DNA of 64,000 nt from Chitinophagaceae bacterium (GTDB taxonomy: Bacteria > Bacteroidota > Bacteroidia > Chitinophagales > Chitinophagaceae), in the NCBI GenBank assembly GCA_022843585.1, contig JALHNJ010000003.1, positions 248,001 through 312,000 on the forward strand, written 5' to 3'. The notes below the pieces were generated by a model. It was not told the origin of the DNA. It made no database searches and worked only from the letters and a program-made list of their open reading frames with translations. Both the position numbers and the translations under genes were made by a program. This document shows, in pieces, positions 17,100 through 27,272 of the stretch. Within the stretch, counting starts at the first letter, position 1. Each line of letters begins with the position of its first letter.

Positions 17100-18029
17100 A
17101 TGAAAGATATTAAAACCTTACTATTAGTATTACTTTCTACTGGCCTTGTGGGTACATGGGTGTACCATCTTTATGATAAAACCCAATACAGCAGCCGGAT
17201 AAAAGAAGTCTATATTAAAGATTCTACTGCCGTTGCTCAAGGTATACAGGATTCACTACAAAAAATTTACTCCGCCACTATTAACATATTGGATACACGG
17301 CTCGATTCTACCCGAACAACTGCCGATTCCTTAAAGAACCAGTTGGGTTCTAAACTAAATGAGATATATACACTAAAGAATGAGATTGATGGCATCTTGA
17401 AAAAAAGGGGTGCATCATCTGCTGACCTATTGCTTGCCAGAGAAAAAATAGCGGCGTTACAACAAATGGTTGATGAATTGAAAGGTCAGAAAGATTCTAT
17501 GGAACAAGAGAAACAACGGTTGAGTGATGTAATGCTACAACTATCAGGAGAAATAGTAGGTTTACAGCAAAACATGAAAAAACTGGATGAAGAAAATAAA
17601 AGCCTTATAGAAAAAGTAAACCTTGCCTCTGTATTTGTAGCATCGGAAATAAAATTTTCGCCGGTTACCGTTAAGAATGATAAAGAGCAGGAAACGAATC
17701 TTGCCAAAAAAACCAGCAAGCTGGTAATTTCATTTGCAGTTCAGAATAATGTGAATGAGTATAAAAATGCCGATGTGTATGTAATGATCATACAACCCAA
17801 TGGCAAACTCTTGAAAAATGACGATGTATGGGAAGCCAGTTCTATGATGTCGCTACACAACGGCAGTAAAATGAATTTTACAAGAAAAGTAAGATTTGAA
17901 TACCTGAAAGGAGAAGCAAAACGGTTGATATTCTCATTGAATGCGCCAGCATATGAAAAAGGTAATTATACCTTACAAATTTATCACAATGGATATATGA
18001 TTGGACAGGTTACAAAAACATTGATTTAG
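17100..18029 (+). CDS. membrane-anchored coiled-coil protein (paralogue B), function unknown
   Basis: 309 aa, paralogous to the protein at 14706-15680. A membrane helix lies at the very N-terminus (about residues 5-22, ending GTWVYHLYDK), followed by a coiled coil (about 45-180) and a beta-rich C-terminal domain (about 200-305) with KLVISFAVQN and NYTLQIYHNGYMIG. It lacks the long polar head of paralogue A. It begins 72 bp after the exported ASKHA protein and is probably cotranscribed with it. Function unknown; a scaffold spanning inner membrane and periplasm is plausible from the layout. Confidence 0.8.
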   Translation: MKDIKTLLLVLLSTGLVGTWVYHLYDKTQYSSRIKEVYIKDSTAVAQGIQDSLQKIYSATINILDTRLDSTRTTADSLKNQLGSKLNEIYTLKNEIDGILKKRGASSADLLLAREKIAALQQMVDELKGQKDSMEQEKQRLSDVMLQLSGEIVGLQQNMKKLDEENKSLIEKVNLASVFVASEIKFSPVTVKNDKEQETNLAKKTSKLVISFAVQNNVNEYKNADVYVMIIQPNGKLLKNDDVWEASSMMSLHNGSKMNFTRKVRFEYLKGEAKRLIFSLNAPAYEKGNYTLQIYHNGYMIGQVTKTLI

Positions 18030-18091
18030 TATTACTATTTTTCTTTTATCAGTGAGCCCATCCTTCGGCTGAAGGCAGCACTAAATTCTCT

Positions 18092-18718
18092 ATGATTTAT
18101 CCATCTATACTTCAAACATTTTTCATCGGCAACAAGTCCCTGGATATATTTGTACCAGATCCAGTTTCATTATTAGCGGCTTACAAAAAAGAAACCAAAG
18201 AGGCTACCTCATTGTATTGGACAAAGGTTTGGCCAGCCGCCATTGGACTTTGTACGTTCTTAGCAAACAATCTTCACTATATTCAAAATAAAAAAGTACT
18301 AGAGCTGGCCGCAGGTGCCGGACTACCGGGTATTTTTTGTGCCGCATATGCACAAGCGGTTTGCATCAGCGATATAGAAGCAGAAGCTGTTGCATTGATA
18401 GAGCAATCGATCAAACATCATCAATTAAAAAATACGAAGAGCTATATTATTGACTGGAACCGCCTGGCACCAATTCCATCACCAGAAATAGTATTGTTGA
18501 GTGATATTAACTACAATCCAGCTCAATTTGAAGAACTGCTGGTGGCTATCAATTATCTTCTTTCAAAAAAATGCACTATAATATTAAGCACACCACAGCG
18601 ACTAATGGCTAAGGATTTTATTAACGAATTGCTGGTATTTTGCAAAGAGCAAAAAGAGATTGAAGTGGGATTGGGAAATACAAGGGTGAACATCAATGTG
18701 ATTGTATTGAGCAATTAA
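18092..18718 (+). CDS. class I SAM-dependent methyltransferase, METTL21-like
   Basis: 208 aa. It shows the family opening with WTKVWPAAIGLCTFL, the SAM-binding glycine motif VLELAAGAGLPGIFCA (about residues 70-85), an acidic end of strand 2 (ISDIE) and a post-motif LLSDINYN. This matches the lysine-methyltransferase-like group (Methyltransf_16; METTL21, Nnt1). The substrate, possibly a protein lysine, is inferred only from family resemblance. It starts 62 bp after coiled-coil gene B on the same strand and may be read through with it, but the link may be accidental. Confidence 0.8.
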   Translation: MIYPSILQTFFIGNKSLDIFVPDPVSLLAAYKKETKEATSLYWTKVWPAAIGLCTFLANNLHYIQNKKVLELAAGAGLPGIFCAAYAQAVCISDIEAEAVALIEQSIKHHQLKNTKSYIIDWNRLAPIPSPEIVLLSDINYNPAQFEELLVAINYLLSKKCTIILSTPQRLMAKDFINELLVFCKEQKEIEVGLGNTRVNINVIVLSN

Positions 18719-18742
18719 ATCTATACCCATTCAAAAAAATAA

Positions 18743-18764
18743 GGTCCCGGATTACTCCGGGACC
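18743..18764 (-). terminator. terminator of the TonB-receptor gene
   Basis: A perfect 9-bp GC-rich stem (GGTCCCGGA / TCCGGGACC) with a 4-nt loop is followed by TTATTTTTTT on the minus strand, 30 bp beyond the receptor stop codon. Confidence 0.85.
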
Positions 18765-18793
18765 TGTATACTTAAAACCCAAGTCAGTGATTA

Positions 18794-21769
18794 TTAAAGG
18801 TTGAATCCATAGCTCATATAGTATAAGCCTCCAACTGCAGGGCTACCATAACCTGTGCGGTAATAGTTGTTACCGAGATTAGTTCCGCCTACACGGAAAG
18901 TACTCTTAGTTCCTGCAGGCTTATAAGTAACCTGTGCGTCAACAGAGGCAAAATATGGAAGAGTTCCTGTTACAAATGTTCCCTCGTAGAAGTTATTATC
19001 CTGCCATCTCATTACTATATTAAAACCAATATTCTTGCATACGTTATCATTACGTACACCAATGTTGTACCTGTATTTAGGTGCATTGAAGAAAGTAATA
19101 TCACCAGGTGCCACATCTCTTAATACATCAGAGAATAAGTTACCATACAGCATAAAGTTTTGTATCACCTTATACTCAATACCTATACCCCAACCGGTTG
19201 ATTTAACCGTTTGAGTAGAATTTTGAGTATAAGAAAGACTATTACTGCTAAAGTTAGAATATGTTTCAAATTGAAACCCAGTTGTAGCTCCCTGTACAAC
19301 AGCCTGGTTTACCAGGAAGTTATCATATTTGCTATAATAGAAATAAGCATCCACTAATAATTTTTTACCAATAATTCCTTTATAACCTATTTCATATGAT
19401 TTAACCGTTTCAGGAACTACGTCGTTATAAGTTGCTCTCACCAATCTGCTTGAATCAGCAAGAGTACCGGCACGATAAGCCAATACGCTGGCAGCAGTGT
19501 AACCAGGTTTGGTAGAATTTAGTTTGTATAAATTCTGAAATTCAGGTAATAACCCAATTAAGAAAGTGCTTCCGCCACCTATTCGTAAGTTTATATACTG
19601 ATTTTGATTGGATGGGAAACGATAAGAGGTCTGATAAGACAACCTGATATTATTATCTCTTGCTACTTTAATTACGGCAGCAAGCCTTGGAGTAAATTTT
19701 CCTTCAAAATTAGTTTGCTTGTCAAAGCGACCTGACGCCATTAAAGTCAGCACATCATTTAGCAATTTCTTTTTGATTTGGATATAACCCCCAATTTCAT
19801 TAATCTTGATAGAACCTGCAGTATCGGCAAATATAGTACCCTGAGAATTCATTGCCCATTGTTTCCATTGTGCGCCGGCAATCACCTCAAGTTTATCAGA
19901 AAAACGGAGTGCATCAGATAAATTCAGCTGACCTTCGGCTGCCCACAAATCAGATTTATCTAAAAATTTAGAACCGCCGGGTTTATTTACAGGAGTATTT
20001 TTTATTTGATTTGCTATTGCATTAAACTGAGCTGTACCGGGCATAATTCTATTAGCATCTAGTTGTGCACGGATATTGTTGTGAATAGTAATATCACTTT
20101 GCATTGGAACTAGTCCTTGTCCCATGGCACGTCTTGTTTCAGAAAAAGTTGCTGCATAAGTACCGAACCAGGTAGCACTAGGAGTAGCTGCTTCATTTAA
20201 AAAAGCACCAACTGCATCGCCAATATAAGAGTCCCCAGCATTTTCCTGAGTGGTGTAACCTCGAAGCATCCAATTATTGGCTTTGAATTCTAACTTATGT
20301 TGCGCCATTTTAAAACCACGGAGTGAATAGCGGTTAGCACCTGTGTACACTGTAGTACCTGTACCAAAATAAGAATTCCAGGATGCTTCTATTTTATCTG
20401 TTATTTTCCAATGTAATGCACCAGTTACTTTTGCATTAATAGTATTATAATCAACCAAATCTCTTTCGTTATACCCGGTTCTTGAAACGCTGGTATTTCT
20501 GTAATAGCCATTCTTTAATCCATTATAAGCCGGAAACATTTGATCAATCGAAGGTTTTAATGCCGGATTATTAATAGCACCCAACACCTGGGCACCAAAA
20601 GGAGCAAATGTATAGAAGCCGTCTCTTTGTGCATTGGTAGGGTAAACAGGATTGCCGATGGCATTGTAATAAATATTTAAAAGATTTACTACGTCAATTT
20701 GATTACCGGTGTTTGCTAAAATACCCCGTCTTGTTTGATCCTGAAAAAAGTAAGAAAATGCATCTAAGCTAAAGCTGGTTTCATCTCCGTACTGGTTAAT
20801 ACCATTAAAATTTGGATCGTTAGTACGGTTACCGCCAACAACAGAGCTTAAAATACCAAGTTGTTGTTTGTTTCGATAATCATCAGCTTGCCAATCATTA
20901 CCTTTTGTTAACTCACCCGTTATTTTAAAAGCCCACTTATCGTTAATAGCTTTTGCATAACGCATTGACCAGTTATAATAAGGCGCTGCAGATCTTTGCT
21001 TACCATCTACATGCATGATACCTTGCTTAATATTATAGCTTAATCCCTGATACTTGAATGGGTTTTTGCTGGAGATTAACACCGTCCCGTTCATACCACC
21101 AGAACCATAAAGTGCGGAAGAAGCCCCTGATAGAATTTCAATATTGTCCACATCCTGCTCTGTAAGACCAACAATGCTGCTAACAGCAAAGTTTAAGCCG
21201 GGTGCCTGGTTATCCATACCATCTACCAACTGATTTAAACGGGTGTTACCACTACTTACAAAACCACGGGTAGTTACTGTGCGGAAAGTAAGACTTGCGG
21301 TATGTACATCAACACCTTTTAAGTTGGCCAATCCTTCGTAATAAGTGGCAGCCGGATTGCTACGGATAGCACTACTGCTCAATCTTTCAACGGTAACAGG
21401 CGACTCAATAATACGCTGCGGTGCTCTTGTTGCTGCAATTACAACTTCTTGCCCTAAAGCATTATTAACTTTAAAATCAACACTTATAGCTTTAGAAGCA
21501 TCAGAAACAGTAAGCTCCTGGTCCAAATAACCAATAGAAGTAAAGACAAGAGTTACAGGAAGTTTTGAAACTTTCAAACTGAATGCTCCATTGGGATCCG
21601 TATAGGTCCCTTGCTCAGTTCCTTTAATACGCACAGATACTGATGGAACACTCTCTTTCGAAGATTCGTTGCGAACAGTACCAGAAACAGTAACTGTCTG
21701 AGCATTAGCAGCAATCGAAAACAAGACAGCCATCAGCCAGGCAGCTAAATAGCGGTAGCTTTTTCTCAT
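18794..21769 (-). CDS. TonB-dependent outer-membrane receptor
   Basis: 991 aa. A signal peptide (MRKSYRYLAAWLMAVLFSIAANAQ) is followed by a carboxypeptidase-regulatory-like domain (about residues 26-110), a plug domain with GLANLKGVDVHTAS, TRGFVSSGNTRLNQLVDG and DNIEILSGASSALYGSGGMNGTVL, then a roughly 750-residue barrel ending in YMSYGFNL with a C-terminal aromatic-rich strand. The layout is that of TonB receptors importing iron chelates, cobalamin or carbohydrates. No SusD-like partner lies beside it, so a polysaccharide-locus role is not supported. The substrate is unknown. Divergent from purC and terminated by its own hairpin. Confidence 0.92.
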   Translation of the reverse strand: MRKSYRYLAAWLMAVLFSIAANAQTVTVSGTVRNESSKESVPSVSVRIKGTEQGTYTDPNGAFSLKVSKLPVTLVFTSIGYLDQELTVSDASKAISVDFKVNNALGQEVVIAATRAPQRIIESPVTVERLSSSAIRSNPAATYYEGLANLKGVDVHTASLTFRTVTTRGFVSSGNTRLNQLVDGMDNQAPGLNFAVSSIVGLTEQDVDNIEILSGASSALYGSGGMNGTVLISSKNPFKYQGLSYNIKQGIMHVDGKQRSAAPYYNWSMRYAKAINDKWAFKITGELTKGNDWQADDYRNKQQLGILSSVVGGNRTNDPNFNGINQYGDETSFSLDAFSYFFQDQTRRGILANTGNQIDVVNLLNIYYNAIGNPVYPTNAQRDGFYTFAPFGAQVLGAINNPALKPSIDQMFPAYNGLKNGYYRNTSVSRTGYNERDLVDYNTINAKVTGALHWKITDKIEASWNSYFGTGTTVYTGANRYSLRGFKMAQHKLEFKANNWMLRGYTTQENAGDSYIGDAVGAFLNEAATPSATWFGTYAATFSETRRAMGQGLVPMQSDITIHNNIRAQLDANRIMPGTAQFNAIANQIKNTPVNKPGGSKFLDKSDLWAAEGQLNLSDALRFSDKLEVIAGAQWKQWAMNSQGTIFADTAGSIKINEIGGYIQIKKKLLNDVLTLMASGRFDKQTNFEGKFTPRLAAVIKVARDNNIRLSYQTSYRFPSNQNQYINLRIGGGSTFLIGLLPEFQNLYKLNSTKPGYTAASVLAYRAGTLADSSRLVRATYNDVVPETVKSYEIGYKGIIGKKLLVDAYFYYSKYDNFLVNQAVVQGATTGFQFETYSNFSSNSLSYTQNSTQTVKSTGWGIGIEYKVIQNFMLYGNLFSDVLRDVAPGDITFFNAPKYRYNIGVRNDNVCKNIGFNIVMRWQDNNFYEGTFVTGTLPYFASVDAQVTYKPAGTKSTFRVGGTNLGNNYYRTGYGSPAVGGLYYMSYGFNL

Positions 21770-21883
21770 AAATAGGAAATTTTGGTTTGCAATTTGACGG
21801 AAAAATAAGCATTGTATAGTTTATCTAAAAATTTAATTTTTAAGGGGAAAGGATAAATTGTTGAAATCTTGGGGCAGCCGTAA

Positions 21884-21914
21884 TTGGTTGGTTTTTTACC
21901 CCTCGCTACTTTCG
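21884..21914 (+). promoter_or_regulatory. candidate purC promoter, near-leaderless
   Basis: TTG (21884-21886), 20 bp, TACTTTCG (21907-21914, one mismatch from TAnnTTTG), ending 3 bp before the purC ATG at 21918. If used, the transcript would start at or next to the initiation codon. Confidence 0.45.
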
Positions 21915-21917
21915 ATT

Positions 21918-22841
21918 ATGACCCAATTTTCTTTCCCAAATCAAACTACATTTTACAGCGGTAAAGTTCGTGATGTCTATTCAATCGGCAATCAATTATT
22001 GGTAATGGTGGCATCCAATCGCATTTCTGCGTTTGACGTTATTCTACCCCGCCCAATACCCTACAAAGGCCAGGTTTTAAACCAGATTGCTGCTTATATG
22101 ATGGAGGCAACCAAAGATATTTGTCCTAATTGGTTGCTAACCGTTCCGGCACCGCAGGTTTCGATAGGAAAAAGATGTGTGCCTTTTAAGATTGAAATGG
22201 TGGTAAGAAGCAACCTTACCGGGCATGCCTGGCGCACCTACGCAACTGGTAAAAGAGAACTTTGTGGTGCCGCTATGCCTGAAGAAATGAAGGAAAATGA
22301 CTTTTTCCCCACTCCCATTATCACACCAAGCACCAAAGCAGAACATGGACATGATGAAGATATAAGTCCGGCAGAAATAATAAAACAAGGTTTAGCAACG
22401 GAAACTGATTGGCAAACATTGAGCAGCTATGCCTTGCAATTATTTAACCGGGGAAAAGAAATTGCGGCCAAACAAGGCCTTATTCTTGTAGATACAAAAT
22501 ATGAGTTTGGAAAAATTAATGATACTATTTACCTGATGGATGAAATTCATACTCCGGACAGCTCCAGGTATTTTTATGCCGATGGTTTTGAGGAAAGACA
22601 GGAAAAAAGTGAACGTCAAAAACAATTAAGCAAAGAATTTGTGAGAGAATGGCTTATCGCTAATGATTTTATGGGCAAAGAAGGTCAAACGATTCCCACA
22701 ATGAGTGATGAATGGATCGATACTATTTCAAAAAGATATATCGAGCTATATGAAAGAGTTATTGGAAAAAAATTTCAGCCAGTTGATATAAGTGATGAAG
22801 AGACATATGAACTCATTATAAAATCCCTTTCTACTTTATAA
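21918..22841 (+). CDS. purC: phosphoribosylaminoimidazole-succinocarboxamide synthase
   Basis: 307-aa SAICAR synthase, the ATP-dependent step joining CAIR with aspartate in purine synthesis. It starts with the family pattern [11 protein letters not shown], followed by [33 protein letters not shown] and [11 protein letters not shown], which carry the ATP and substrate sites. Length matches the longer, yeast-like PurC found in many Bacteroidota rather than the roughly 240-aa E. coli form. The upstream in-frame start at 21858 is rejected because the conserved part begins at 21918 and the candidate promoter lies between. It shares a perfect hairpin terminator with the convergent lipoprotein gene. 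Confidence 0.95.
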   Translation: MTQFSFPNQTTFYSGKVRDVYSIGNQLLVMVASNRISAFDVILPRPIPYKGQVLNQIAAYMMEATKDICPNWLLTVPAPQVSIGKRCVPFKIEMVVRSNLTGHAWRTYATGKRELCGAAMPEEMKENDFFPTPIITPSTKAEHGHDEDISPAEIIKQGLATETDWQTLSSYALQLFNRGKEIAAKQGLILVDTKYEFGKINDTIYLMDEIHTPDSSRYFYADGFEERQEKSERQKQLSKEFVREWLIANDFMGKEGQTIPTMSDEWIDTISKRYIELYERVIGKKFQPVDISDEETYELIIKSLSTL

Positions 22842-22851
22842 AGAATAAAAA

Positions 22852-22886
22852 AGTGCAGCTTGTATTTTTAAAATACAAGCTGCACT
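22852..22886. terminator. strong bidirectional terminator
   Basis: An almost fully complementary 35-bp palindrome (AGTGCAGCTTGTATTT / AAATACAAGCTGCACT) with A-rich upstream flank lies between the convergent purC and lipoprotein genes. Confidence 0.85.
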
Positions 22887-22900
22887 GATATTGAATCTAT

Positions 22901-23341
22901 TTACTTGCTACTTTTAACAGTAGTTGCCTTTTTAAATACTCTTGGAGTTGCGGCGGCTGTACCTTTTCCATAAATTGGACAATAGTAATCCAAAGCATCC
23001 TGAGCTTCCTGGTAAGACAACCAATAATCTGTTATCGTTCCTGTAAACACAACCCGATTAGTATAGTTGTATAAATCTCTTGTGCCCTGGGCACTGAAAT
23101 TTCCATACACAATACTTCCTTCAAATGGCTTATAGCTTCCATAAGCTCTAACAACAGCGAAACCATTGTACGTTTCAATTACATAGTAGTTACAGTAACT
23201 GTCGCTATATACAACTTCACCCTGCTCTTTTGAGAGCCAATAGTTTTCGTTGTTGGCAGGAATGCTATTGTCACGATAACAGCTGCTTAAAAAAATGGTT
23301 GCTGTTAATAAAACAGCAGAAAGTGTAAATATTTTTTTCAT
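22901..23341 (-). CDS. small lipoprotein, function unknown
   Basis: 146 aa with a lipoprotein signal (MKKIFTLSAVLLTATIFLSSC, lipobox LSSC). The mature part is rich in Tyr and contains three further cysteines, with patterns such as YYVIETYNGFAVVRAYGSYKPFEG that suggest a small beta domain. I recognise no family. It is a single gene between purC and the lactonase. Tyrosine-rich composition is the only notable property. Confidence 0.75.
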   Translation of the reverse strand: MKKIFTLSAVLLTATIFLSSCYRDNSIPANNENYWLSKEQGEVVYSDSYCNYYVIETYNGFAVVRAYGSYKPFEGSIVYGNFSAQGTRDLYNYTNRVVFTGTITDYWLSYQEAQDALDYYCPIYGKGTAAATPRVFKKATTVKSSK

Positions 23342-23480
23342 GGCGTTTGATTTTATTTTTTAAAAAAATTGTTGCCGCAAACTATAATTACAAGACTGTG
23401 CCAATTTTTTAAAAGCAAAAAAGAGGTTTGTTAAAATCAACTGAAAGCAGGATATTCACAGCAGCACAAAACAAGAAAAC

Positions 23481-24602
23481 ATGAAGCTGTCGGTAATAGC
23501 CATCCTATTCACAACCCTTATCCAGCCTGCTTTTACGCAAACGTATTATTTAATAGCAGGCACATATAATTCTCCAAAAAGCGAAGGTGTATACGTTTAC
23601 AATTTTAACAGTGTGGATGGCTCTGTTAAAAAAATTAACCAGGTTAAAACGTCTAATCCATCGTATGTGGCTATATCTCCCGATGAAAAATTTGTGTACG
23701 CAGTAGAAGAAACCGGCAACAACAATGTAGGTGGAAACATAGCTGCTTTTTCATTGAATAAACAAACAGGAGAATTAACACTAATTAACCAGCAACCATC
23801 CGGCGGCGATCATCCCTGCTATGTGGAAGTAGATAAATCAGGCAAATGGGTTTTTGCAGGCAATTATACCAGTGGAAGTGTAACTGTATTACCTGTTTTA
23901 GAAAATGGTGGATTGGGGGTCGCTACTTCAACAGTACAACATACAGGTAGTGGTGTAAATAAGGATCGACAAAAAAGCCCACATGTACACTGCACTGTTA
24001 TATCTGCAGATAACAAATGGCTGTTTGTGCCAGACTTAGGAATAGATAAAGTAATGATCTATTCGTTTAACGCCACAACCGGAAAACTGACTTCTGCTAA
24101 AGAGCCTTATGCTGAATCTGCCCCCGGTGCCGGGCCAAGACATTTTACATTTCACCCCGGTAACAAGTTTGCTTACCTCATTGAAGAACTTAGCGGAACT
24201 GTTGTAAGCTTTGGTTATAAAAAAGGCAAGTTGAAAGAACTACAACGAATTAGTAGTATGCCGGCTGGCGATACTAGTTTTGCCGGCAGTGCAGATATTC
24301 ATGTGTCATCCGATGGGAAGTTTTTATATGCCAGCAATCGCAGTAACTCAAACAGCATTGCCATTTATAGTATTGATAAAAAGAAAGGCACACTAACTCT
24401 TATTGGACACGAATCAGTATTAGGTAAAACGCCCCGCAATTTTAATTTTGATCCAACGGAGAAATTTCTATTTGTTGCTAATCAGAATAGTGATGAAATT
24501 GTAATTTTTAAAAGAGACACAGCAACAGGCTTATTAACAGATACCGGCAACCGTATTTCTTTAGGCAAACCGGTTTGTATAAAATGGGTCACCGCTGAAT
24601 AG
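23481..24602 (+). CDS. exported lactonase-family beta-propeller (6-phosphogluconolactonase type)
   Basis: 373 aa with a short signal peptide (about residues 1-19, ending AFTQ). The seven-bladed propeller fits the YbhE/Pgl (lactonase_10) family. Repeated blades show DEKFVYAVEE, DKSGKWVFAGNYTSGSV, DNKWLFVPDLG and FDPTEKFLFVANQNSD, and the family tract GAGPRHFTFHP sits in the middle. The cytoplasmic family member hydrolyses 6-phosphogluconolactone. Export of this copy argues for another lactone substrate outside the cytoplasm, which is inference. Its stop lies 8 bp from the end of the convergent kinase gene. Confidence 0.85.
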   Translation: MKLSVIAILFTTLIQPAFTQTYYLIAGTYNSPKSEGVYVYNFNSVDGSVKKINQVKTSNPSYVAISPDEKFVYAVEETGNNNVGGNIAAFSLNKQTGELTLINQQPSGGDHPCYVEVDKSGKWVFAGNYTSGSVTVLPVLENGGLGVATSTVQHTGSGVNKDRQKSPHVHCTVISADNKWLFVPDLGIDKVMIYSFNATTGKLTSAKEPYAESAPGAGPRHFTFHPGNKFAYLIEELSGTVVSFGYKKGKLKELQRISSMPAGDTSFAGSADIHVSSDGKFLYASNRSNSNSIAIYSIDKKKGTLTLIGHESVLGKTPRNFNFDPTEKFLFVANQNSDEIVIFKRDTATGLLTDTGNRISLGKPVCIKWVTAE

Positions 24603-24610
24603 CAAAAAAA

Positions 24611-25993
24611 TTAGTTATTTCCCGGAAGTGTAAAAGAAAAAATGCTGCCCTTCCCTATTTTACTTTCTACAAACATACGTCCGCCATTTTTGGCCAGAAA
24701 TTCTTTGCAGAGCATTAATCCGAGCCCGGTACCGGATTCATTGGCGGTGCCTTTGGTTGTAAAATAATTACTTTCATTGATCTTCTGCATTACATCCTCA
24801 CTCATACCCGTACCAGTATCTTGCACAAACACTTCTACAAAAGAATCGGTTTCGTTTGCACCGAGAAATACATATCCATTCTCCGGGGTGAATTTAATTG
24901 CATTGGAAAGCAAATTTCTAAGCACCAGGTTTACCATATCTCTATCTGCATATATGTAAACAGGCTCACTTGCTTTATTTTCAAGGAATACTTTTTTAGT
25001 ATCTGCCTGTAATCGTAATAATTGCATTACTTCTCTTATCAACTCAGATACATTAATTAATTGCGGCTTTAACGAATCTGCCTGCATCTGGCTTTTGGCC
25101 CATTGAAGCAGGTTTTCCATAAGCCCTGTGGTATAATTTAAGTCTGTAACTACATCAGGTATCATTACTTTTATTTCATCACCTGGCAAATCATACTCCT
25201 GCATATTTCTAAATAAATTACGCAGGGCATACATTGGCGTCTTCAAATCATGAGCAATAACAGAAAAAAGTTTGTTCTTTAAAGTATCTAATTCCTTTAA
25301 TTCAATAGTTTGCTTTTCTAACTGAATTGCTTTTTTCTCAATTTCCAATTTCTGATCCTCTATTTCCTTTTTGCTATTTTCCAGTTCTCTATTTCTATTT
25401 AAAAGCATGAACTGGAAGCCATTGTTTTCCGTTTTAAAAAGATACAGGCTTAAAAAAATAAATGTCGCTGCCAGCAGGTGATTAAAAAAATAAAACCCTG
25501 GATTCAGGTCAATCAGTCTCAAATCATAGTTATGCCAAACAACAAAAACGGTTAGATATAAAGCAATAGAAAAACCAAAAGATACAATTGCATTGATAAT
25601 TTTTTTAAGGAGAAATATGGCTAATACACCATATACAATAAAAAAAAGTTCAATTCCAATATCAATATTTGTTGTATAAGCTAATGCCGTTACCAAAGGG
25701 TAAAAAATAAAATAAACCATTTTGGCCTGCTCATATCTCTTGTAATAGGTTCCCAACAAAGCAATGCCACTGATCACCGCAGGGGAAAAAGCAACTATCC
25801 AGGCTAAGGCTGGTAATTTGTCGTTATTAAATAATCCGGCAACGGGAATTACAATTCCATTCATAATTCCCACGGAATTGAGAATATTGAAAATGGCTAA
25901 TTTTCTTTTTTCATAATCATCTAATTCAGGAGTAACGCCGATATGACGTATAAACAAGTAGAGTCCTACTATCGGTTGCAGTATTGTATTCAT
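24611..25993 (-). CDS. membrane sensor histidine kinase, orphan
   Basis: 460 aa. Six or so hydrophobic helices (about residues 25-185) form an N-terminal membrane sensor with no extended periplasmic domain. A coiled-coil linker rich in Glu and Lys (about 195-235) leads to the phospho-acceptor H-box FSVIAHDLKTPMYAL (His about 244), N-box LRNLLSNAIKFTPENG, G1 DTGTGM and G2 GTGLGLMLCKEFL of the ATPase. All catalytic elements are intact. No response-regulator gene is adjacent, so the partner is elsewhere. The frame is open to an ATG at 26032; the choice of 25993 is uncertain. Its signal is unknown. Confidence 0.87.
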   Translation of the reverse strand: MNTILQPIVGLYLFIRHIGVTPELDDYEKRKLAIFNILNSVGIMNGIVIPVAGLFNNDKLPALAWIVAFSPAVISGIALLGTYYKRYEQAKMVYFIFYPLVTALAYTTNIDIGIELFFIVYGVLAIFLLKKIINAIVSFGFSIALYLTVFVVWHNYDLRLIDLNPGFYFFNHLLAATFIFLSLYLFKTENNGFQFMLLNRNRELENSKKEIEDQKLEIEKKAIQLEKQTIELKELDTLKNKLFSVIAHDLKTPMYALRNLFRNMQEYDLPGDEIKVMIPDVVTDLNYTTGLMENLLQWAKSQMQADSLKPQLINVSELIREVMQLLRLQADTKKVFLENKASEPVYIYADRDMVNLVLRNLLSNAIKFTPENGYVFLGANETDSFVEVFVQDTGTGMSEDVMQKINESNYFTTKGTANESGTGLGLMLCKEFLAKNGGRMFVESKIGKGSIFSFTLPGNN

Positions 25994-26237
25994 GGTACGA
26001 AAAAGATTGGTTCGGATGGGTTTTCGTAGCATACGGACAAAAAATACCGGTTAATAACTTTCAGCTACCGGTAATTAGGTAAAGAAAATACGATATCTGC
26101 TGTTGTATGGATTTAACTAAACGATTCCTGAGGAACGATATTGTATATAATAGATTATTGACAACTAAGTAATCTTAATTATCAAATAATTGCAACACAT
26201 ATTGAAAAATAAAAAATGTGTTTGGCACAAGCTATTT

Positions 26238-27272
26238 CTATTTTCTACTGGTATTTGGCTTTAGTACTTTAGATTTATTAAAGACATTTCTTCCTTTGTC
26301 AATTCCCGAACGTAACTCTTTTTGCTTCTCTAACGGAAGCTCAATAAAGTTCAGGCAATCATCACTGCATGTGCCTTTCATTTTTTCTTTGCATTCATCG
26401 CATTGAATAAATAATAAATGACATGCATCGTTTACACAGTTTACATGTGTATCGGCAGGCTTGCCACATTGGTGGCATTGGGCAATAATATCTGGAGTAA
26501 TCCGCTCTCCCAACCTTTCATCAAAAACGAAATTTTTTCCAATGAATTTACTATCTAATCCATTTTCCTTTACCTGGCGGGCATAGTTAATAATGCCTCC
26601 TTCTAAATGAAATACATTTTTAAATCCCTGGTGCAGCATATAAGCTGATGCTTTTTCACAACGAATGCCACCGGTGCAATACATGATGATGTTTTTGTCC
26701 TTATCCGCTTTCATCATTTCCACCGCCATGGGCAATTGTTCCCGGAATGTATCACTGGGTATTTCCAATGCATTTTCAAAATGGCCAACCTCGTATTCAT
26801 AATGATTGCGCATATCAATTACAACAGTGCCATCCTGTTGCATCAGTTCATTCATTTGCGTAGCATTTACATAACGACCTTTGTTTTGCATATCGAAAGC
26901 AGGATCATCAATTCCATCAGCCACTATTTTTTTCCGCACTTTTACATCCAATACAAAAAAAGATTTTCCATCATCATCCACTGCGATGTTCAAACGAATT
27001 CCATTGAGCGGTTTAATAGCATACAGATAAGCTCTTAATGTTTCTAGGCTTGCCGTTGGAACACTAATCTGCGCATTAATTCCTTCCTGCGCCACGTAGA
27101 TTCGGCCCAACACTCCTATTTCTTTTAAATCCTTGTACAAGGTATTTCGGAAAACTTCGGGGTCTTCAATTTTAAAATAGCAATAAAATGAAATGGTAGT
27201 GCGGGGAGTTGAGTCGTTGAGGATTTTCTCCTTTAACTCCTTGCGGGAGATGCGATTGTGTAATTGTGCCAT
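26238..27272 (-). CDS. trhO: tRNA uridine(34) hydroxylase (rhodanese-like, YceA type)
   Basis: 344 aa. Contains the UPF0176/TrhO N-terminal domain ([31 protein letters not shown]), then a rhodanese domain with the active-site loop [15 protein letters not shown], and a cysteine-rich C-terminal tail ([19 protein letters not shown], then [16 protein letters not shown]) that probably binds a metal. TrhO forms 5-hydroxyuridine at tRNA position 34 using molecular oxygen. The C-terminal cysteine cluster is a known extension of this family. It stands as a single gene with a start at 27272 that fits the usual N-terminus. Confidence 0.92.
   Translation of the reverse strand: MAQLHNRISRKELKEKILNDSTPRTTISFYCYFKIEDPEVFRNTLYKDLKEIGVLGRIYVAQEGINAQISVPTASLETLRAYLYAIKPLNGIRLNIAVDDDGKSFFVLDVKVRKKIVADGIDDPAFDMQNKGRYVNATQMNELMQQDGTVVIDMRNHYEYEVGHFENALEIPSDTFREQLPMAVEMMKADKDKNIIMYCTGGIRCEKASAYMLHQGFKNVFHLEGGIINYARQVKENGLDSKFIGKNFVFDERLGERITPDIIAQCHQCGKPADTHVNCVNDACHLLFIQCDECKEKMKGTCSDDCLNFIELPLEKQKELRSGIDKGRNVFNKSKVLKPNTSRK

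Noticed and set aside
18794-21769. SusC of a polysaccharide-utilisation locus
   Set aside because: There is no SusD-like gene, glycoside hydrolase or sulfatase on either side.
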